Shown: positions 16,600-24,006, counted from the stretch's first letter. The stretch: DNA of 31,689 nucleotides from an uncultured Alcaligenaceae bacterium (GCA_937908115.1 CALEQZ010000057.1:1-31689); one strand, 5' to 3'. Notes: generated by a model not told the origin, from the sequence alone. Translations and numbers: made by a program.

Positions 16600-17985
16600 T
16601 CAGTGGGCGTGGAACGTCACGCGCTCGGGAACCGGCTTGAACGTTCCCAGGCGGCTCCAGACGGGCATCAGCAGGAAGAACGCCAGGTAGATGACGGTGC
16701 CGATCTGCGACATCAGGTTAAAGACGTTGTTCGGCGCCTGTGTACCCAGATACCCAAGGACCAGGAAGTTGACGATGAAGATGCCGTACAGCCACTTGTG
16801 CCAGCCCGGGCGGTAGCGGATCGACTTGACCGGGGAGAAATCCAGCCAGGGCAGGAAGAACAGGATGACGACGGCGCCGCCCATGACCACCACGCCCCAG
16901 AACTTGGCGTCGATGGTGCGCATCAGGATGGCCACCACCACCAGGATGGCCGGCACGACGATGCGCCAGATGCCCTTGAGGTTGCCCTTCAGGAACAGTG
17001 CGATCGCGGCGAGGATGGCGCCGGCGGCCAGCACCCAGGTGAATTCGTCCGTGGTCGCGCGCAGCATCGAGTAGAACGGCGTGAAGTACCACACCGGCGC
17101 GATGTGCGGCGGGGTCTTGAGCGGATCGGCCGGGATGAAGTTGTTGTATTCCAGGAAGTAGCCGCCCATTTCGGGGGCGAAGAACACGATCGCGGCAAAG
17201 ACCAGCAGGAAGCCTGCCACGCCCATGATGTCGTGCACCGTGTAGAACGGATGGAACGGGATGCCGTCCAGCGGACGGCCGTAGCGGTCCTTCTTTTCCT
17301 TGATTTCGATGCCGTCCGGGTTGTTCGAGCCTACTTCGTGCAGCGCGACGATGTGCGCGGCGACCAGGCCGATCAACACCAGCGGGATGGCGATCACGTG
17401 GAAGGAGAAGAAGCGGTTGAGCGTGGCATCCGAGACCACGTAGTCGCCGCGGATCCAGATCGACAGTTCGGGGCCGATGAAGGGGATGGCCGAGAACAGG
17501 TTGACGATCACCTGTGCGCCCCAGTAGGACATTTGGCCCCAGGGCAGCAGGTAGCCGAAGAAGGCTTCAGCCATCAGGCACAGGAAAATGGCCACGCCGA
17601 AGATCCACACGAGTTCGCGCGGCTTGCGGTAAGACCCATAGAACAGCCCGCGCAGCATGTGCAGGTAGACCACCACGAAGAACATCGACGCGCCGGTCGA
17701 GTGCATGTAGCGGATCAGCCAGCCCCAGGGCACTTCGCGCATGATGTATTCCACGGACTGGAATGCGCGTTCGGCGTCGGGCTTGTAGTGCATGACCAGG
17801 AAGATGCCGGTCACGATCTGGATGACCAGCACCAGCAGGGCCAGTGAGCCGAAGAAATACCAGAAGTTGAAGTTCTTGGGCGCGTAGTATTCGGACAGGT
17901 GCGCCTTCCAGGTCGCAGTCAGGGGAAAGCGCCGGTCTATCCAGCCCAACAGGCCTGTCGTTTCGACGTTTTTCTCGCCAGCCAT
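16600..17985 (-). CDS. petB: Cytochrome b of the bc1 complex
   Basis: Membrane core of the bc1 complex, 461 residues with about eight or nine hydrophobic helices; it holds two b haems and the quinol-oxidising and quinone-reducing sites. Haem-ligand helices contain RYMHSTGASMFFVVVYLHML and HVIAIPLVLIGLVAAHIVAL. The Qo-site motif reads PVWY (in APVWYFTPFYSMLRA) instead of the PEWY of mitochondria and alphaproteobacteria. C-terminal helices include LPWLDFSPVKSIRYRPGWHK. Strong AAGGAG precedes the start at 17985. It is the middle gene of petA-petB-petC. Confidence 0.96.
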   Translation of the reverse strand: MAGEKNVETTGLLGWIDRRFPLTATWKAHLSEYYAPKNFNFWYFFGSLALLVLVIQIVTGIFLVMHYKPDAERAFQSVEYIMREVPWGWLIRYMHSTGASMFFVVVYLHMLRGLFYGSYRKPRELVWIFGVAIFLCLMAEAFFGYLLPWGQMSYWGAQVIVNLFSAIPFIGPELSIWIRGDYVVSDATLNRFFSFHVIAIPLVLIGLVAAHIVALHEVGSNNPDGIEIKEKKDRYGRPLDGIPFHPFYTVHDIMGVAGFLLVFAAIVFFAPEMGGYFLEYNNFIPADPLKTPPHIAPVWYFTPFYSMLRATTDEFTWVLAAGAILAAIALFLKGNLKGIWRIVVPAILVVVAILMRTIDAKFWGVVVMGGAVVILFFLPWLDFSPVKSIRYRPGWHKWLYGIFIVNFLVLGYLGTQAPNNVFNLMSQIGTVIYLAFFLLMPVWSRLGTFKPVPERVTFHAH

Positions 17986-18033
17986 GAGCGGCTCCTTCTA
18001 TGCGTGATCGTGTTGCGGGGGGCGAGGCGGTGC

Positions 18034-18666
18034 TTACGCCTTGTTGTCTTCGTCAACCCCGACGATGATGCGGGTGTCGCTCAGGTATTGATAGGGGGGA
18101 ACCTCGAGGTTGTCCGGCGCGGGCTTGTTGCGGTAGACGCGGCCGGCGAGGTCGAAGGTCGAGCCGTGGCAGGGGCACACGAAACCGCCTTCGTTCAGCC
18201 CCAAGTTGGGCGCGGCCTCGAAATGCGGGGTGGGCGAGCAGCCCAGGTGGGTGCAGATGCCCACGCAAACGAAGAATTCCGGCTTGCGCGAACGGTATTC
18301 GTTCTTGGCGTACTCGGGCGTGTAGCCGGGACGGTCGGAGTTGGGGTCGGCCACGAGCGCGTCGGTCTTCTTGAGCCCTTCGATCTGCTCGGGGGTGCGA
18401 TGCAGGATCCACACCGGCTTGCCGCGCCATTCGACGGTGCGCATCTCGCCGGGGGCGATGCCGCTGAGGTCGACTTCGACCGGCGCGCCGGCGGCACGGG
18501 CCTTGGCCGAGGGCGCAAACGTGCTCACGAACGGGACGGCGGTAGCCACGCCGGCCACGCCGCCGACCGCACAGGCGGTGCCTACCCAAAAGCGGCGCGA
18601 GGGATCGGGGGGAAGTTCCGGAGCAACAGCACCGTCGTCATCGAGCACAACCGAATCTTGACTCAT
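18034..18666 (-). CDS. petA: Rieske iron-sulfur subunit of the bc1 complex
   Basis: [2Fe-2S] subunit, 210 residues, which carries electrons from quinol to cytochrome c1. The cluster boxes are CTHLGC (138-143) and CPCHGS (164-169), giving the two Cys/two His ligands and the disulfide pair. The N-terminus holds a twin arginine at 24-25 (SRRFWVG) before the membrane helix, so it is a predicted Tat substrate kept as a signal anchor; tatABC lies about 5 kb away in this window. An insertion between helix and cluster region (about 95-130) is normal for proteobacterial forms. AAGGAAGGAAC precedes the start; first gene of petABC. Confidence 0.96.
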   Translation of the reverse strand: MSQDSVVLDDDGAVAPELPPDPSRRFWVGTACAVGGVAGVATAVPFVSTFAPSAKARAAGAPVEVDLSGIAPGEMRTVEWRGKPVWILHRTPEQIEGLKKTDALVADPNSDRPGYTPEYAKNEYRSRKPEFFVCVGICTHLGCSPTPHFEAAPNLGLNEGGFVCPCHGSTFDLAGRVYRNKPAPDNLEVPPYQYLSDTRIIVGVDEDNKA

Positions 18667-18866
18667 GTTCCTTCCTTGGTGATGCTGGCGCGGGCGGATT
18701 TGCCCGATGGCGCCGGCTACGAGGCACGCGATGCCGGCCTGCAGCGTCCGCGCGGGCCGTGTGCCTTGCGCGTTGCATCCTGTTGCGGCGGGTGCCTGTC
18801 TAACGTCTCAGCAACCAATTATTATAGCGCGAGCCCAATCCGGGCGAATTTTCCAGGGAAGAGGAT
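18667..18866. promoter_or_regulatory. Divergent petABC / mscL promoter region
   Basis: The 200-base gap contains TATAAT on the minus strand at 18821-18826, a perfect -10 box, which would start petABC near 18814 with a leader of about 148 nt. The -35 region (TTCGCC or ATTCGC) is poor. The plus-strand TATTAT at 18820-18825 overlaps it and is the best -10 candidate for mscL, so the two promoters may compete. GAAGAGGAT before the mscL start is its ribosome-binding site. Confidence 0.5.
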
Positions 18867-19316
18867 ATGAGCAAACGTACCGGGATCCTGCAAGAATTCC
18901 GTGAGTTCGCCGTGCGCGGCAGCGTCATAGACTTGGCTGTCGGCGTGATCATCGGCGGGGCTTTCGGCAAGATCGTCGACTCGCTGGTCAGCGACATCGT
19001 CATGCCGCTGGTCAATTTCCTGCTCGGCGGATCGGTCGATTTCAGCAACAAGTTTCTGGTCTTGCGCATGCCGCAGGGCTATGCCGGTCCGCAAACGTAT
19101 GCCGACCTTTCCCAGGCGGGCGCGATCGTCTTTGCCTGGGGCAACTTCCTGACCGTCGTCATCAATTTCATCCTACTGGCCTTCGTCATCTTTTGGATGG
19201 TCAAGCTCATCAACGCGGCGCGCCGCCGCCAGGAGGCCGAGGCCCCGGCCGAGCCCGCGCCGCCGCCCGAGGACGTGGTGCTGCTGCGCGAGATCCGCGA
19301 TCTGCTCAAGCGCTAG
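18867..19316 (+). CDS. mscL: Large-conductance mechanosensitive channel
   Basis: Inner-membrane pentameric channel that opens on hypo-osmotic shock, 149 residues. The amphipathic N-terminus ILQEFREFAVRGSVIDLAVG is followed by the pore helix (VGVIIGGAFGKIVDSLVSDIVMP), a periplasmic loop and the second helix (FLTVVINFILLAFVIFWMVK). The cytoplasmic end has a Pro/Glu/Ala-rich spacer and the conserved final helix ending VLLREIRDLLKR. It is about 13 residues longer than the E. coli form, mostly in the periplasmic loop and the spacer. A good AGAGGAT site precedes the start. A single-gene unit, with a terminator-like hairpin after it. Confidence 0.97.
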   Translation: MSKRTGILQEFREFAVRGSVIDLAVGVIIGGAFGKIVDSLVSDIVMPLVNFLLGGSVDFSNKFLVLRMPQGYAGPQTYADLSQAGAIVFAWGNFLTVVINFILLAFVIFWMVKLINAARRRQEAEAPAEPAPPPEDVVLLREIRDLLKR

Positions 19317-19332
19317 CGCAAGCCTTGCGCCT

Positions 19333-19361
19333 GCCCGCATGCGCCGGCGGGCGCTTTGTCT
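19333..19361 (+). terminator. Terminator-like hairpin after mscL
   Basis: GCCCGC (19333-19338), an eight-base loop and GCGGGC (19347-19352) are followed by GCTTTGTCTT, a weak T-rich tail. A second stem, GCGCAAG-C-CTTGCGC at 19316-19330, overlaps the last base of the mscL stop codon. Together they fit rightward termination before the oppositely directed NIF3 gene. Confidence 0.45.
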
Positions 19362-19407
19362 TACGGCCGAGCAAGCCTGCCGCCGGGGCGGGCTGCGCAC
19401 GCCTGCG

Positions 19408-20187
19408 CTACACCGGGTTGTCTATGTCGACGAAGTCCACGCGCACCCCAAAGTGCTGCGCCACTGCTTGGCCCAGGGCCTGCACGCCGTAGCGCTCGGT
19501 GGCGTGGTGGCCGGCGGCGATGAAGCCCGTGCCCGTTTCGCGCGCCAGGTGCGTGGTCGGCTCGGAAGCTTCGCCCGTGATGTAGACGTCGGCACCGGCA
19601 TCGATGGCGTGCTGCATCCACACTTGGGCCGCGCCGGTGCACCATGCTACGCGCCGCACGGGCATGTCCGGCTCGCCTATCGCCAGCGGCGTGCGGCCGA
19701 GCCGTTGGCCCACGTGCGCGGCCGCTTCGCCCAGCGTGCGCGCCTGCGGCATCGTTCCGAGCCAAATCAGGCCGTCTGGGCCGGCGGTCAGCGGCGCGCC
19801 GTCTTCGCGCAGCAGCGGCTGCAGGCCGAGCACGCGCGCAAGCTGTGCGTTGTTGCCGTAGCGGGGATGCGCATCGAGCGGCAGGTGGTAGGCGAACAGG
19901 TTGAGGTCGTGGGCAAGCGCCAGCGCCAGCCGTGTGCGCCGCGTGCCGCGCACGCGCGGATCTTCGTTCTTCCAGAACCAGCCGTGGTGCACCAGCAGCG
20001 TATCGGCGCCGCGGTCGACCGCCGCCTGCAGCAGCGCCTGCGATGCGGTCACCCCGGCGATAATATGCGCGACCTGCGGCCGGCCTTCTACTTGCAATCC
20101 GTTTGGGCAATAGTCCTTGAACCGGTGCGGCTCCAGCGTGCCGTCGAGCCAGGCGGACAGTTCCTGCACGGATACGGTTTTCGTCAT
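19408..20187 (-). CDS. NIF3-family dinuclear metal protein (YbgI-like)
   Basis: Conserved cytoplasmic protein of 259 residues in the NIF3/YbgI family, often labelled GTP cyclohydrolase 1 type 2 homologue, whose physiological role is not settled. Metal-ligand motifs are LLVHHGWFW (His67, His68), YHLPLDAHP (about 100-108) and, near the C-terminus, GHHATERYG with its Glu. The N-terminal region includes DYCPNGLQVEG, a family mark. CAGGG precedes the start at 20187. Its start codon lies only 23 bases from that of the divergent DegS-like gene. Function is given at family level only. Confidence 0.9.
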   Translation of the reverse strand: MTKTVSVQELSAWLDGTLEPHRFKDYCPNGLQVEGRPQVAHIIAGVTASQALLQAAVDRGADTLLVHHGWFWKNEDPRVRGTRRTRLALALAHDLNLFAYHLPLDAHPRYGNNAQLARVLGLQPLLREDGAPLTAGPDGLIWLGTMPQARTLGEAAAHVGQRLGRTPLAIGEPDMPVRRVAWCTGAAQVWMQHAIDAGADVYITGEASEPTTHLARETGTGFIAAGHHATERYGVQALGQAVAQHFGVRVDFVDIDNPV

Positions 20188-20210
20188 CGTATTGCCCTGT
20201 TCATCGCATC

Positions 20211-21359
20211 ATGCGCCGACTCTGGTTGATCTTCGCCCAGGCCGTCACCATCAGCTTGGCGATTTTATTCGTCGTCAGCACGCTGCGTCCCGATTGGCTC
20301 AGGTTAAATGGCCCCGGTCCGGACGTCGCATCCGCGCCGGCCGTGTCGCCCGTGCGGGCGGCGGCGGTGTCGTCGTATGCGGCCGCGGTGGCGGCGGCCG
20401 CGCCGTCGGTGGTCAACGTCTATACGCGCACCAGCGTCAACGTGCCATTGCTTCCGCTGCCGGATGACCCTGGCCTGCGGCAGTTCTTCGGCCAATTGCC
20501 CGGCTTTAGCCAGCGGCAGGAGTCAACCAGCCTGGGCTCGGGCGTGATCGTCAGCGCCGACGGTTATGTGTTGACCAACTATCACGTGGTCGAGGCCGCC
20601 GATGCGATAGAGGTGTCCCTGGCCGACGGGCGCAAAGGGCCGGCCAAGGTGATAGGCGCCGACCCCGACACCGATCTGGTGGTGCTGAAGATGCAGGCGC
20701 AGGGCCTGCCCGCCGTGCGGTTCGCCGACGCCGGCCCGCGCGTCGGCGACGTGGTGCTGGCCATCGGCAACCCTTTCGGGGTGGGGCAGACGACGACCAT
20801 GGGCATCGTCTCGGCAGTCGGCCGCAACCGGCTGGGCATCAATACCTACGAGGATTTCATTCAGACCGACGCAGCCATCAATCCCGGCAACTCGGGCGGC
20901 GCGCTGATCGACACCACGGGCGCACTCATCGGTATCAACACCGCCATCTATTCCCGCACCGGAGGTTCCCTGGGCATCGGCTTTGCCATCCCGGCCCCTG
21001 CGGCACGGGAAGTCATGCGCCAGATCATCGAGACCGGCTCGGTGACGCGCGGCTGGCTGGGGATAGAGCCGCAGGACATCACGCCCGACCTGGCGCGCGC
21101 CTTCAAGCTGGAGCGCGCCGGCGGGGTCGTGGTGGCCGGCGTCATCCGTGGCGGCCCGGGCGGCCGGGCGGGCTTGCGGGTCGGCGACATCCTGGTCGAG
21201 GTCGGCGGCGAGAAGGTCACCGATACCAGCGGGCTGCTGCGGCAGATCGCCGCGCTCACGCCGGGCCAACGCGTGGCGCTGACAGTGCTGCGCGGCGGGC
21301 GCGAGACACGTTTGGAGGCCGAGGTCGGGCGGCGGCCTGCCCGGCCTGCGGGGCGCTAG
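20211..21359 (+). CDS. Membrane-anchored trypsin-like serine protease, DegS/AlgW type (one PDZ)
   Basis: Periplasmic protease, 382 residues, tethered by an N-terminal membrane helix (about 4-24) that lacks a signal-peptidase site. Catalytic triad: His125 in LTNYHVVEA, Asp155 in DPDTDLVVLK, Ser228 in NPGNSGGALID. One PDZ domain (about 281-375) follows, with GWLGIEPQDI and GGPGGRAGLRVGDILVEVGG. A single PDZ and a membrane anchor, rather than two PDZ domains and a cleaved signal, favour the DegS/AlgW class, which starts sigma-E signalling by cutting the anti-sigma factor when outer-membrane proteins misfold. No anti-sigma gene lies in this window. No ribosome-binding sequence precedes the ATG. 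Confidence 0.9.
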   Translation: MRRLWLIFAQAVTISLAILFVVSTLRPDWLRLNGPGPDVASAPAVSPVRAAAVSSYAAAVAAAAPSVVNVYTRTSVNVPLLPLPDDPGLRQFFGQLPGFSQRQESTSLGSGVIVSADGYVLTNYHVVEAADAIEVSLADGRKGPAKVIGADPDTDLVVLKMQAQGLPAVRFADAGPRVGDVVLAIGNPFGVGQTTTMGIVSAVGRNRLGINTYEDFIQTDAAINPGNSGGALIDTTGALIGINTAIYSRTGGSLGIGFAIPAPAAREVMRQIIETGSVTRGWLGIEPQDITPDLARAFKLERAGGVVVAGVIRGGPGGRAGLRVGDILVEVGGEKVTDTSGLLRQIAALTPGQRVALTVLRGGRETRLEAEVGRRPARPAGR

Positions 21360-21386
21360 CCCCGGACGCGGCCGAGCGTGCAGGGA

Positions 21387-21791
21387 CTAGGACTTGGACG
21401 ATTTGCGTTGCCGCTTTTGCGGCGGACGCTGCGGCAGCAGGCGCAGCACGGCGACGATCTTCTTGCGGTCTTCGGGCTCGAGCCGCGCAAGGATGGCAAC
21501 GGCTTCGCTGATGTAGCCGTCGGCAGGAAAGGATTCTGGCGCGGGCGCGGTGTGCTTGCCCGAGGATTGGCCGGATTCGACCACATCGATGCCGTCGGCC
21601 AGCCACGGCACGCTGGTGTTCAGCGCCATGGCGAGCTTGCGCAGCGTCGGGCGCTCGGGCGCGTAGGCGTCCCCGCGCGAGAGGATGCGATGGATCGACG
21701 ACTGCGGCACGCCGGAAATCCGGGCCAACTGGCTTTGGCTTTTGATGCCGCGCCGCTTCATCAACGACTGAAGCCTGTCAGAGATCGCCAT
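21387..21791 (-). CDS. XRE-family helix-turn-helix regulator (phage-repressor-like)
   Basis: DNA-binding protein of 134 residues. The N-terminal HTH_3 domain (about 3-65) reads ISDRLQSLMKRRGIKSQSQL and continues ARISGVPQSSIHRILSRGD, then PTLRKLAMALNTSVPWLADG, which is the layout of phage cI-type repressors. The C-terminal region has no protease (LexA-like) domain; instead a short helix with LARLEPEDRKKIVAVLRLL and a basic, Ser-rich tail. No ribosome-binding sequence precedes the ATG, and a TATATT lies six bases before it, which fits a leaderless mRNA. Target unknown. It stands beside a second XRE regulator with a similar C-terminal helix. Confidence 0.85.
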   Translation of the reverse strand: MAISDRLQSLMKRRGIKSQSQLARISGVPQSSIHRILSRGDAYAPERPTLRKLAMALNTSVPWLADGIDVVESGQSSGKHTAPAPESFPADGYISEAVAILARLEPEDRKKIVAVLRLLPQRPPQKRQRKSSKS

Positions 21792-21797
21792 TGCCGA

Positions 21798-21803
21798 AAT
21801 ATA
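21798..21803 (-). promoter_or_regulatory. Candidate -10 element giving a leaderless XRE regulator mRNA
   Basis: TATATT on the minus strand is followed by six bases and the ATG of the XRE gene at 21791, so a start seven bases downstream of the box would be the A of the ATG. No ribosome-binding sequence is present. No convincing -35 box is seen; TTGTCG lies 20 bases upstream. Confidence 0.35.
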
Positions 21804-21920
21804 CAGTTACGAATCTGGCGACGCGACAAATTAAGCGCCACGGATTAACTCAAATCATGCCGAATGGGATGATCCGGAGAAAGTCCGGTTACGCCCTGCT
21901 GGGATGGAAACGATCGATCG

Positions 21921-21946
21921 GCGGCGTCGGACCCTCGGGACGCCGC
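21921..21946 (-). repeat. Inverted repeat between the two XRE genes
   Basis: GCGGCGTC and GACGCCGC, eight-base perfect arms around ten bases, lie in the 204-base gap after the second XRE gene. No U-run follows on the minus strand; a weak terminator or mRNA end structure is possible. The rest of the gap (21792-21920) is the upstream region of the first XRE gene and includes a small CCGGA-N5-TCCGG repeat. Confidence 0.35.
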
Positions 21947-21995
21947 GCGAAGCGAGGTTGCGGCGCCTAAGGGCAGGCAGCCGCGCCGCTGCCGG

Positions 21996-22385
21996 CTATG
22001 CCCGCAGCAGGGGAGGCGCGGCGTCGGCGGTACAGGGGGACGGCTCCTGGGCTTTGTGCGCTTGCAGGGCTTCGGCCAGGGCGAGCAGGCGCTTGCGGTC
22101 ACCCGCATCCAGGCGGAAGAAAATTTCGAGCATGCGCGCCATGTCGTCATCGTCGGTGTAGAACCACGAGACCGGCATGTTCAGGATCCTTGCCAGCCTC
22201 TGCATCAGCGAGAAGTCCGGCGAATGCTTGCCCCGTTCGTACTGGTTCATGCGGGCACTGGCCGATGATTCATCGATGCCTGCCAGTCTGCCCAGCTTTT
22301 CCTGAGACACGCCCAACCGCAGGCGCGCCTCTTTGAGTCTTCGTGCCAGCACGGAGTTTCCCCGGTACTTAACCGTTTCCAGCAT
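21996..22385 (-). CDS. XRE-family helix-turn-helix regulator, second copy
   Basis: DNA-binding protein of 129 residues. The HTH_3 domain reads VLARRLKEARLRLGVSQEKL, then GRLAGIDESSASARMNQYER and GKHSPDFSLMQRLARILNMP, a classic helix-turn-helix with the MNQYERGKHSP turn. The C-terminal part has an acidic DDDD stretch and a helix with FFRLDAGDRKRLLALAEAL that resembles the helix at the same place in the neighbouring XRE protein (RLEPEDRKKIVAVLRLL), although the two HTH domains differ clearly. The start at 22385 is the better placed of two ATGs; 22409 would add eight residues. No toxin-like partner gene is adjacent. Target unknown. Confidence 0.82.
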   Translation of the reverse strand: MLETVKYRGNSVLARRLKEARLRLGVSQEKLGRLAGIDESSASARMNQYERGKHSPDFSLMQRLARILNMPVSWFYTDDDDMARMLEIFFRLDAGDRKRLLALAEALQAHKAQEPSPCTADAAPPLLRA

Positions 22386-22712
22386 CGGTCTGGCCTGGGC
22401 CGGCCGCATGCGTCGCTACGCCGCGGCGCGACCAGGTGCACCTTCGCAAGGTTTTGCTCCAAAGGCCGGGCGGCGCGGCGCCCGACTTACCAGGGCATTG
22501 TGGCGCGAGCTGCCTGTGCGTTATGGCGGGAACAGGCCAAAAGGATAGGGTTTGTTCCGCAAATTCGCGCCGCGCCTCGTCTTAATGGCGGATTTACGAC
22601 TATCAATGAATGTCGTTTAGTAACCGTAAACCACCAGCGAATACAAAAAATGATTCGCGTGCCGTTGTGCGTCGACCGCACGAAACCCATGCCTACAACA
22701 TAGGAAGTCGCC
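22386..22712. promoter_or_regulatory. Non-coding 327-base divergent region with an AT-rich, repeat-bearing core
   Basis: This is the longest gene-free stretch. It separates the leftward XRE gene from the rightward winged-helix gene. Most of it is GC-rich, but 22601-22660 is only 37% GC (22 of 60). That core holds interlocking inverted repeats: ACGAC (22596-22600) with GTCGT (22612-22616), TTTACG (22593-22598) with CGTAAA (22625-22630), and GTTTA (22615-22619) with TAAAC (22627-22631). These look like regulator half-sites. No clear -35/-10 pair was found. AGGAAG before the GTG at 22713 is a good ribosome-binding site. Confidence 0.45.
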
Positions 22713-23195
22713 GTGGCCGGAGCCTCTACGCAAGAATTGCAAGCAATACTCTTGCAACTGGATGCAGACCTGCGCAAGCTGACCGAAACCGTGGAGCGGC
22801 TGGCGCGCTACATCGGCACGCAGGCCGAGCCCGATGCGCTGGAGCAGGACGCGCAGCCGGGGCAGGCGAACCAGGCCGGTGCGCGCTGGACGTTGCGCGA
22901 CCACGGCTGGACGCTCGTCTCGCCGGAAGGCAAGACGCTGACGCTGACCACCGCCGAGCGCGAGTTCATGACCGCGCTGCTCACGTCGCCCGATCATCGG
23001 CTGGCGCGCAAGGCGCTTTATGCGCGGCCTTCGGGCATGGACATGCCCATGGCCCGCGAGGGGCACGCATCGCGGGGACTGGACGTGATGGTCAGCCGGC
23101 TGAGGCGCAAGGCCCAGCTGGCGGGCATGCGCCTGCCGCTGCGCTCAGTGCGCCGCTGGGGTTACATGTTCGCCGCGGAAGCGGTCGCGGAATGA
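22713..23195 (+). CDS. Orphan winged-helix transcriptional regulator (OmpR/PhoB-type C-terminal domain)
   Basis: Protein of 160 residues with a DNA-binding domain but no receiver domain. Residues about 5-42 are a likely coiled coil (LQAILLQLDADLRKLTETVE), then an acidic, Gln-rich linker, then from about 57 a winged helix like the OmpR/PhoB effector: TLTLTTAEREFMTALLTSPD, LARKALYA, and the recognition-helix region VMVSRLRRKAQLAGMRLPLR followed by the wing RSVRRWGYMF. The start is GTG at 22713 with AGGAAG five bases upstream. No sensor kinase is nearby, so it is not part of an ordinary two-component pair. Dimerisation through the coiled coil is likely; target unknown. Confidence 0.82.
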   Translation: MAGASTQELQAILLQLDADLRKLTETVERLARYIGTQAEPDALEQDAQPGQANQAGARWTLRDHGWTLVSPEGKTLTLTTAEREFMTALLTSPDHRLARKALYARPSGMDMPMAREGHASRGLDVMVSRLRRKAQLAGMRLPLRSVRRWGYMFAAEAVAE

Positions 23196-23210
23196 GCCGC
23201 GCGCCGCGGC
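23196..23210. terminator. Hairpin filling the gap between convergent winged-helix gene and tatC
   Basis: GCCGCG-CGC-CGCGGC takes up 15 of the 16 bases between the two stop codons. A six-pair GC stem serving both strands is plausible, but no U-run follows on either side, so transcription may read through and make antisense RNA. Confidence 0.3.
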
Positions 23211-23211
23211 C

Positions 23212-24006
23212 TCAGTGCGCTGCGTTGTCGTTGCGCTCGGCCAGGGCGGTGTCGCCGGATGCCTCGTCGTCGCTTTGGGCAGGCCGCACCATGCGGCCGA
23301 ACAGCAAGCCGACTTCGTAGAGCAGGCACAAGGGCACGGCCAGCAGGAACTGGCTGATGACGTCGGGCGGCGTGACCACCGCCGCGATCACGAATGCCCC
23401 GACGATGACGTAGCCGCGGCCGGCCCGCAGCTTCTCGAGCGAGACGATTCCCGTCTTGACCAGCAGGACCACGGCCACCGGGACTTCGAACGTGATGCCG
23501 AAGGCCAGGAACATGGTCAGGACGAAGTCCACGTACGCGGCGATGTCGGGCGCCGGCGTGATGGATTCCGGCGCAAAGCTCGCGATGAACTGGAAGACCG
23601 TGCGGAAGACCACGAAATAGCAGAAGGCCATCCCCGCCAGGAACAGCAATGAGCTGGAGACGATGAGCGGCAGCGCCAGGCGCTGTTCGTGGCGGTACAG
23701 GCCGGGGGCGACGAAGGCCCAGGCCTGGTACAGCACGATCGGCAGCGCGAGGATGAAGGACGCGAGCAAGGTGACCTTGACGGGTACCATGAAGGGCGTG
23801 ACCACGCCGGTGGCGATCATGCGCGTGCCTTGCGGCAGGGTCGCGAGCATGGGTTCGGCCAGCAGGTCGTATATGGTCGAGGCGCCGGGATAGATGAACA
23901 GCACCACGAAGATGCCCAGCACGGCGCAGGCGGCCTTGAGCAGCCGTTGACGCAGCTCGACGAGGTGGGAAATGAAGCTGTCCTCGGGAAGGTCTTCCTG
24001 GCTCAC
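23212..24006 (-). CDS. tatC: Sec-independent protein translocase TatC
   Basis: Six-helix inner-membrane protein, 264 residues, the twin-arginine signal receptor of the Tat translocase. The N-terminus FISHLVELRQRLLKAACAVL is the conserved TatC cytoplasmic region with the signal-binding HLxELRxR motif. Later marks are FVAPGLYRHEQR in the first cytoplasmic loop, FAPESITPAPDIAAYVDFVL and FGITFEVPVAVVLLVKTGIV. A charged C-terminal tail follows the last helix. Its start overlaps the tatB stop by 4 bp. It is the last gene of the his-HIT-tat run. Confidence 0.96.
   Translation of the reverse strand: MSQEDLPEDSFISHLVELRQRLLKAACAVLGIFVVLFIYPGASTIYDLLAEPMLATLPQGTRMIATGVVTPFMVPVKVTLLASFILALPIVLYQAWAFVAPGLYRHEQRLALPLIVSSSLLFLAGMAFCYFVVFRTVFQFIASFAPESITPAPDIAAYVDFVLTMFLAFGITFEVPVAVVLLVKTGIVSLEKLRAGRGYVIVGAFVIAAVVTPPDVISQFLLAVPLCLLYEVGLLFGRMVRPAQSDDEASGDTALAERNDNAAH

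Noticed and set aside
14586..16640. A 684-codon open frame on the plus strand across sspB, sspA and petC
   Set aside because: It crosses three well-recognised minus-strand genes and has no protein-like composition or motif.
16531..17847. A 438-codon open frame on the plus strand opposite petB
   Set aside because: Asp/His/Gln-rich mirror of membrane-helix codons in cytochrome b; no domain seen.
21387..22385. The two XRE genes as antitoxins of a toxin-antitoxin module
   Set aside because: No small toxin-like gene lies next to either of them, and both gaps around them are non-coding.
22713..23195. The winged-helix gene as half of a two-component system
   Set aside because: It has no receiver domain and there is no kinase gene in the window.
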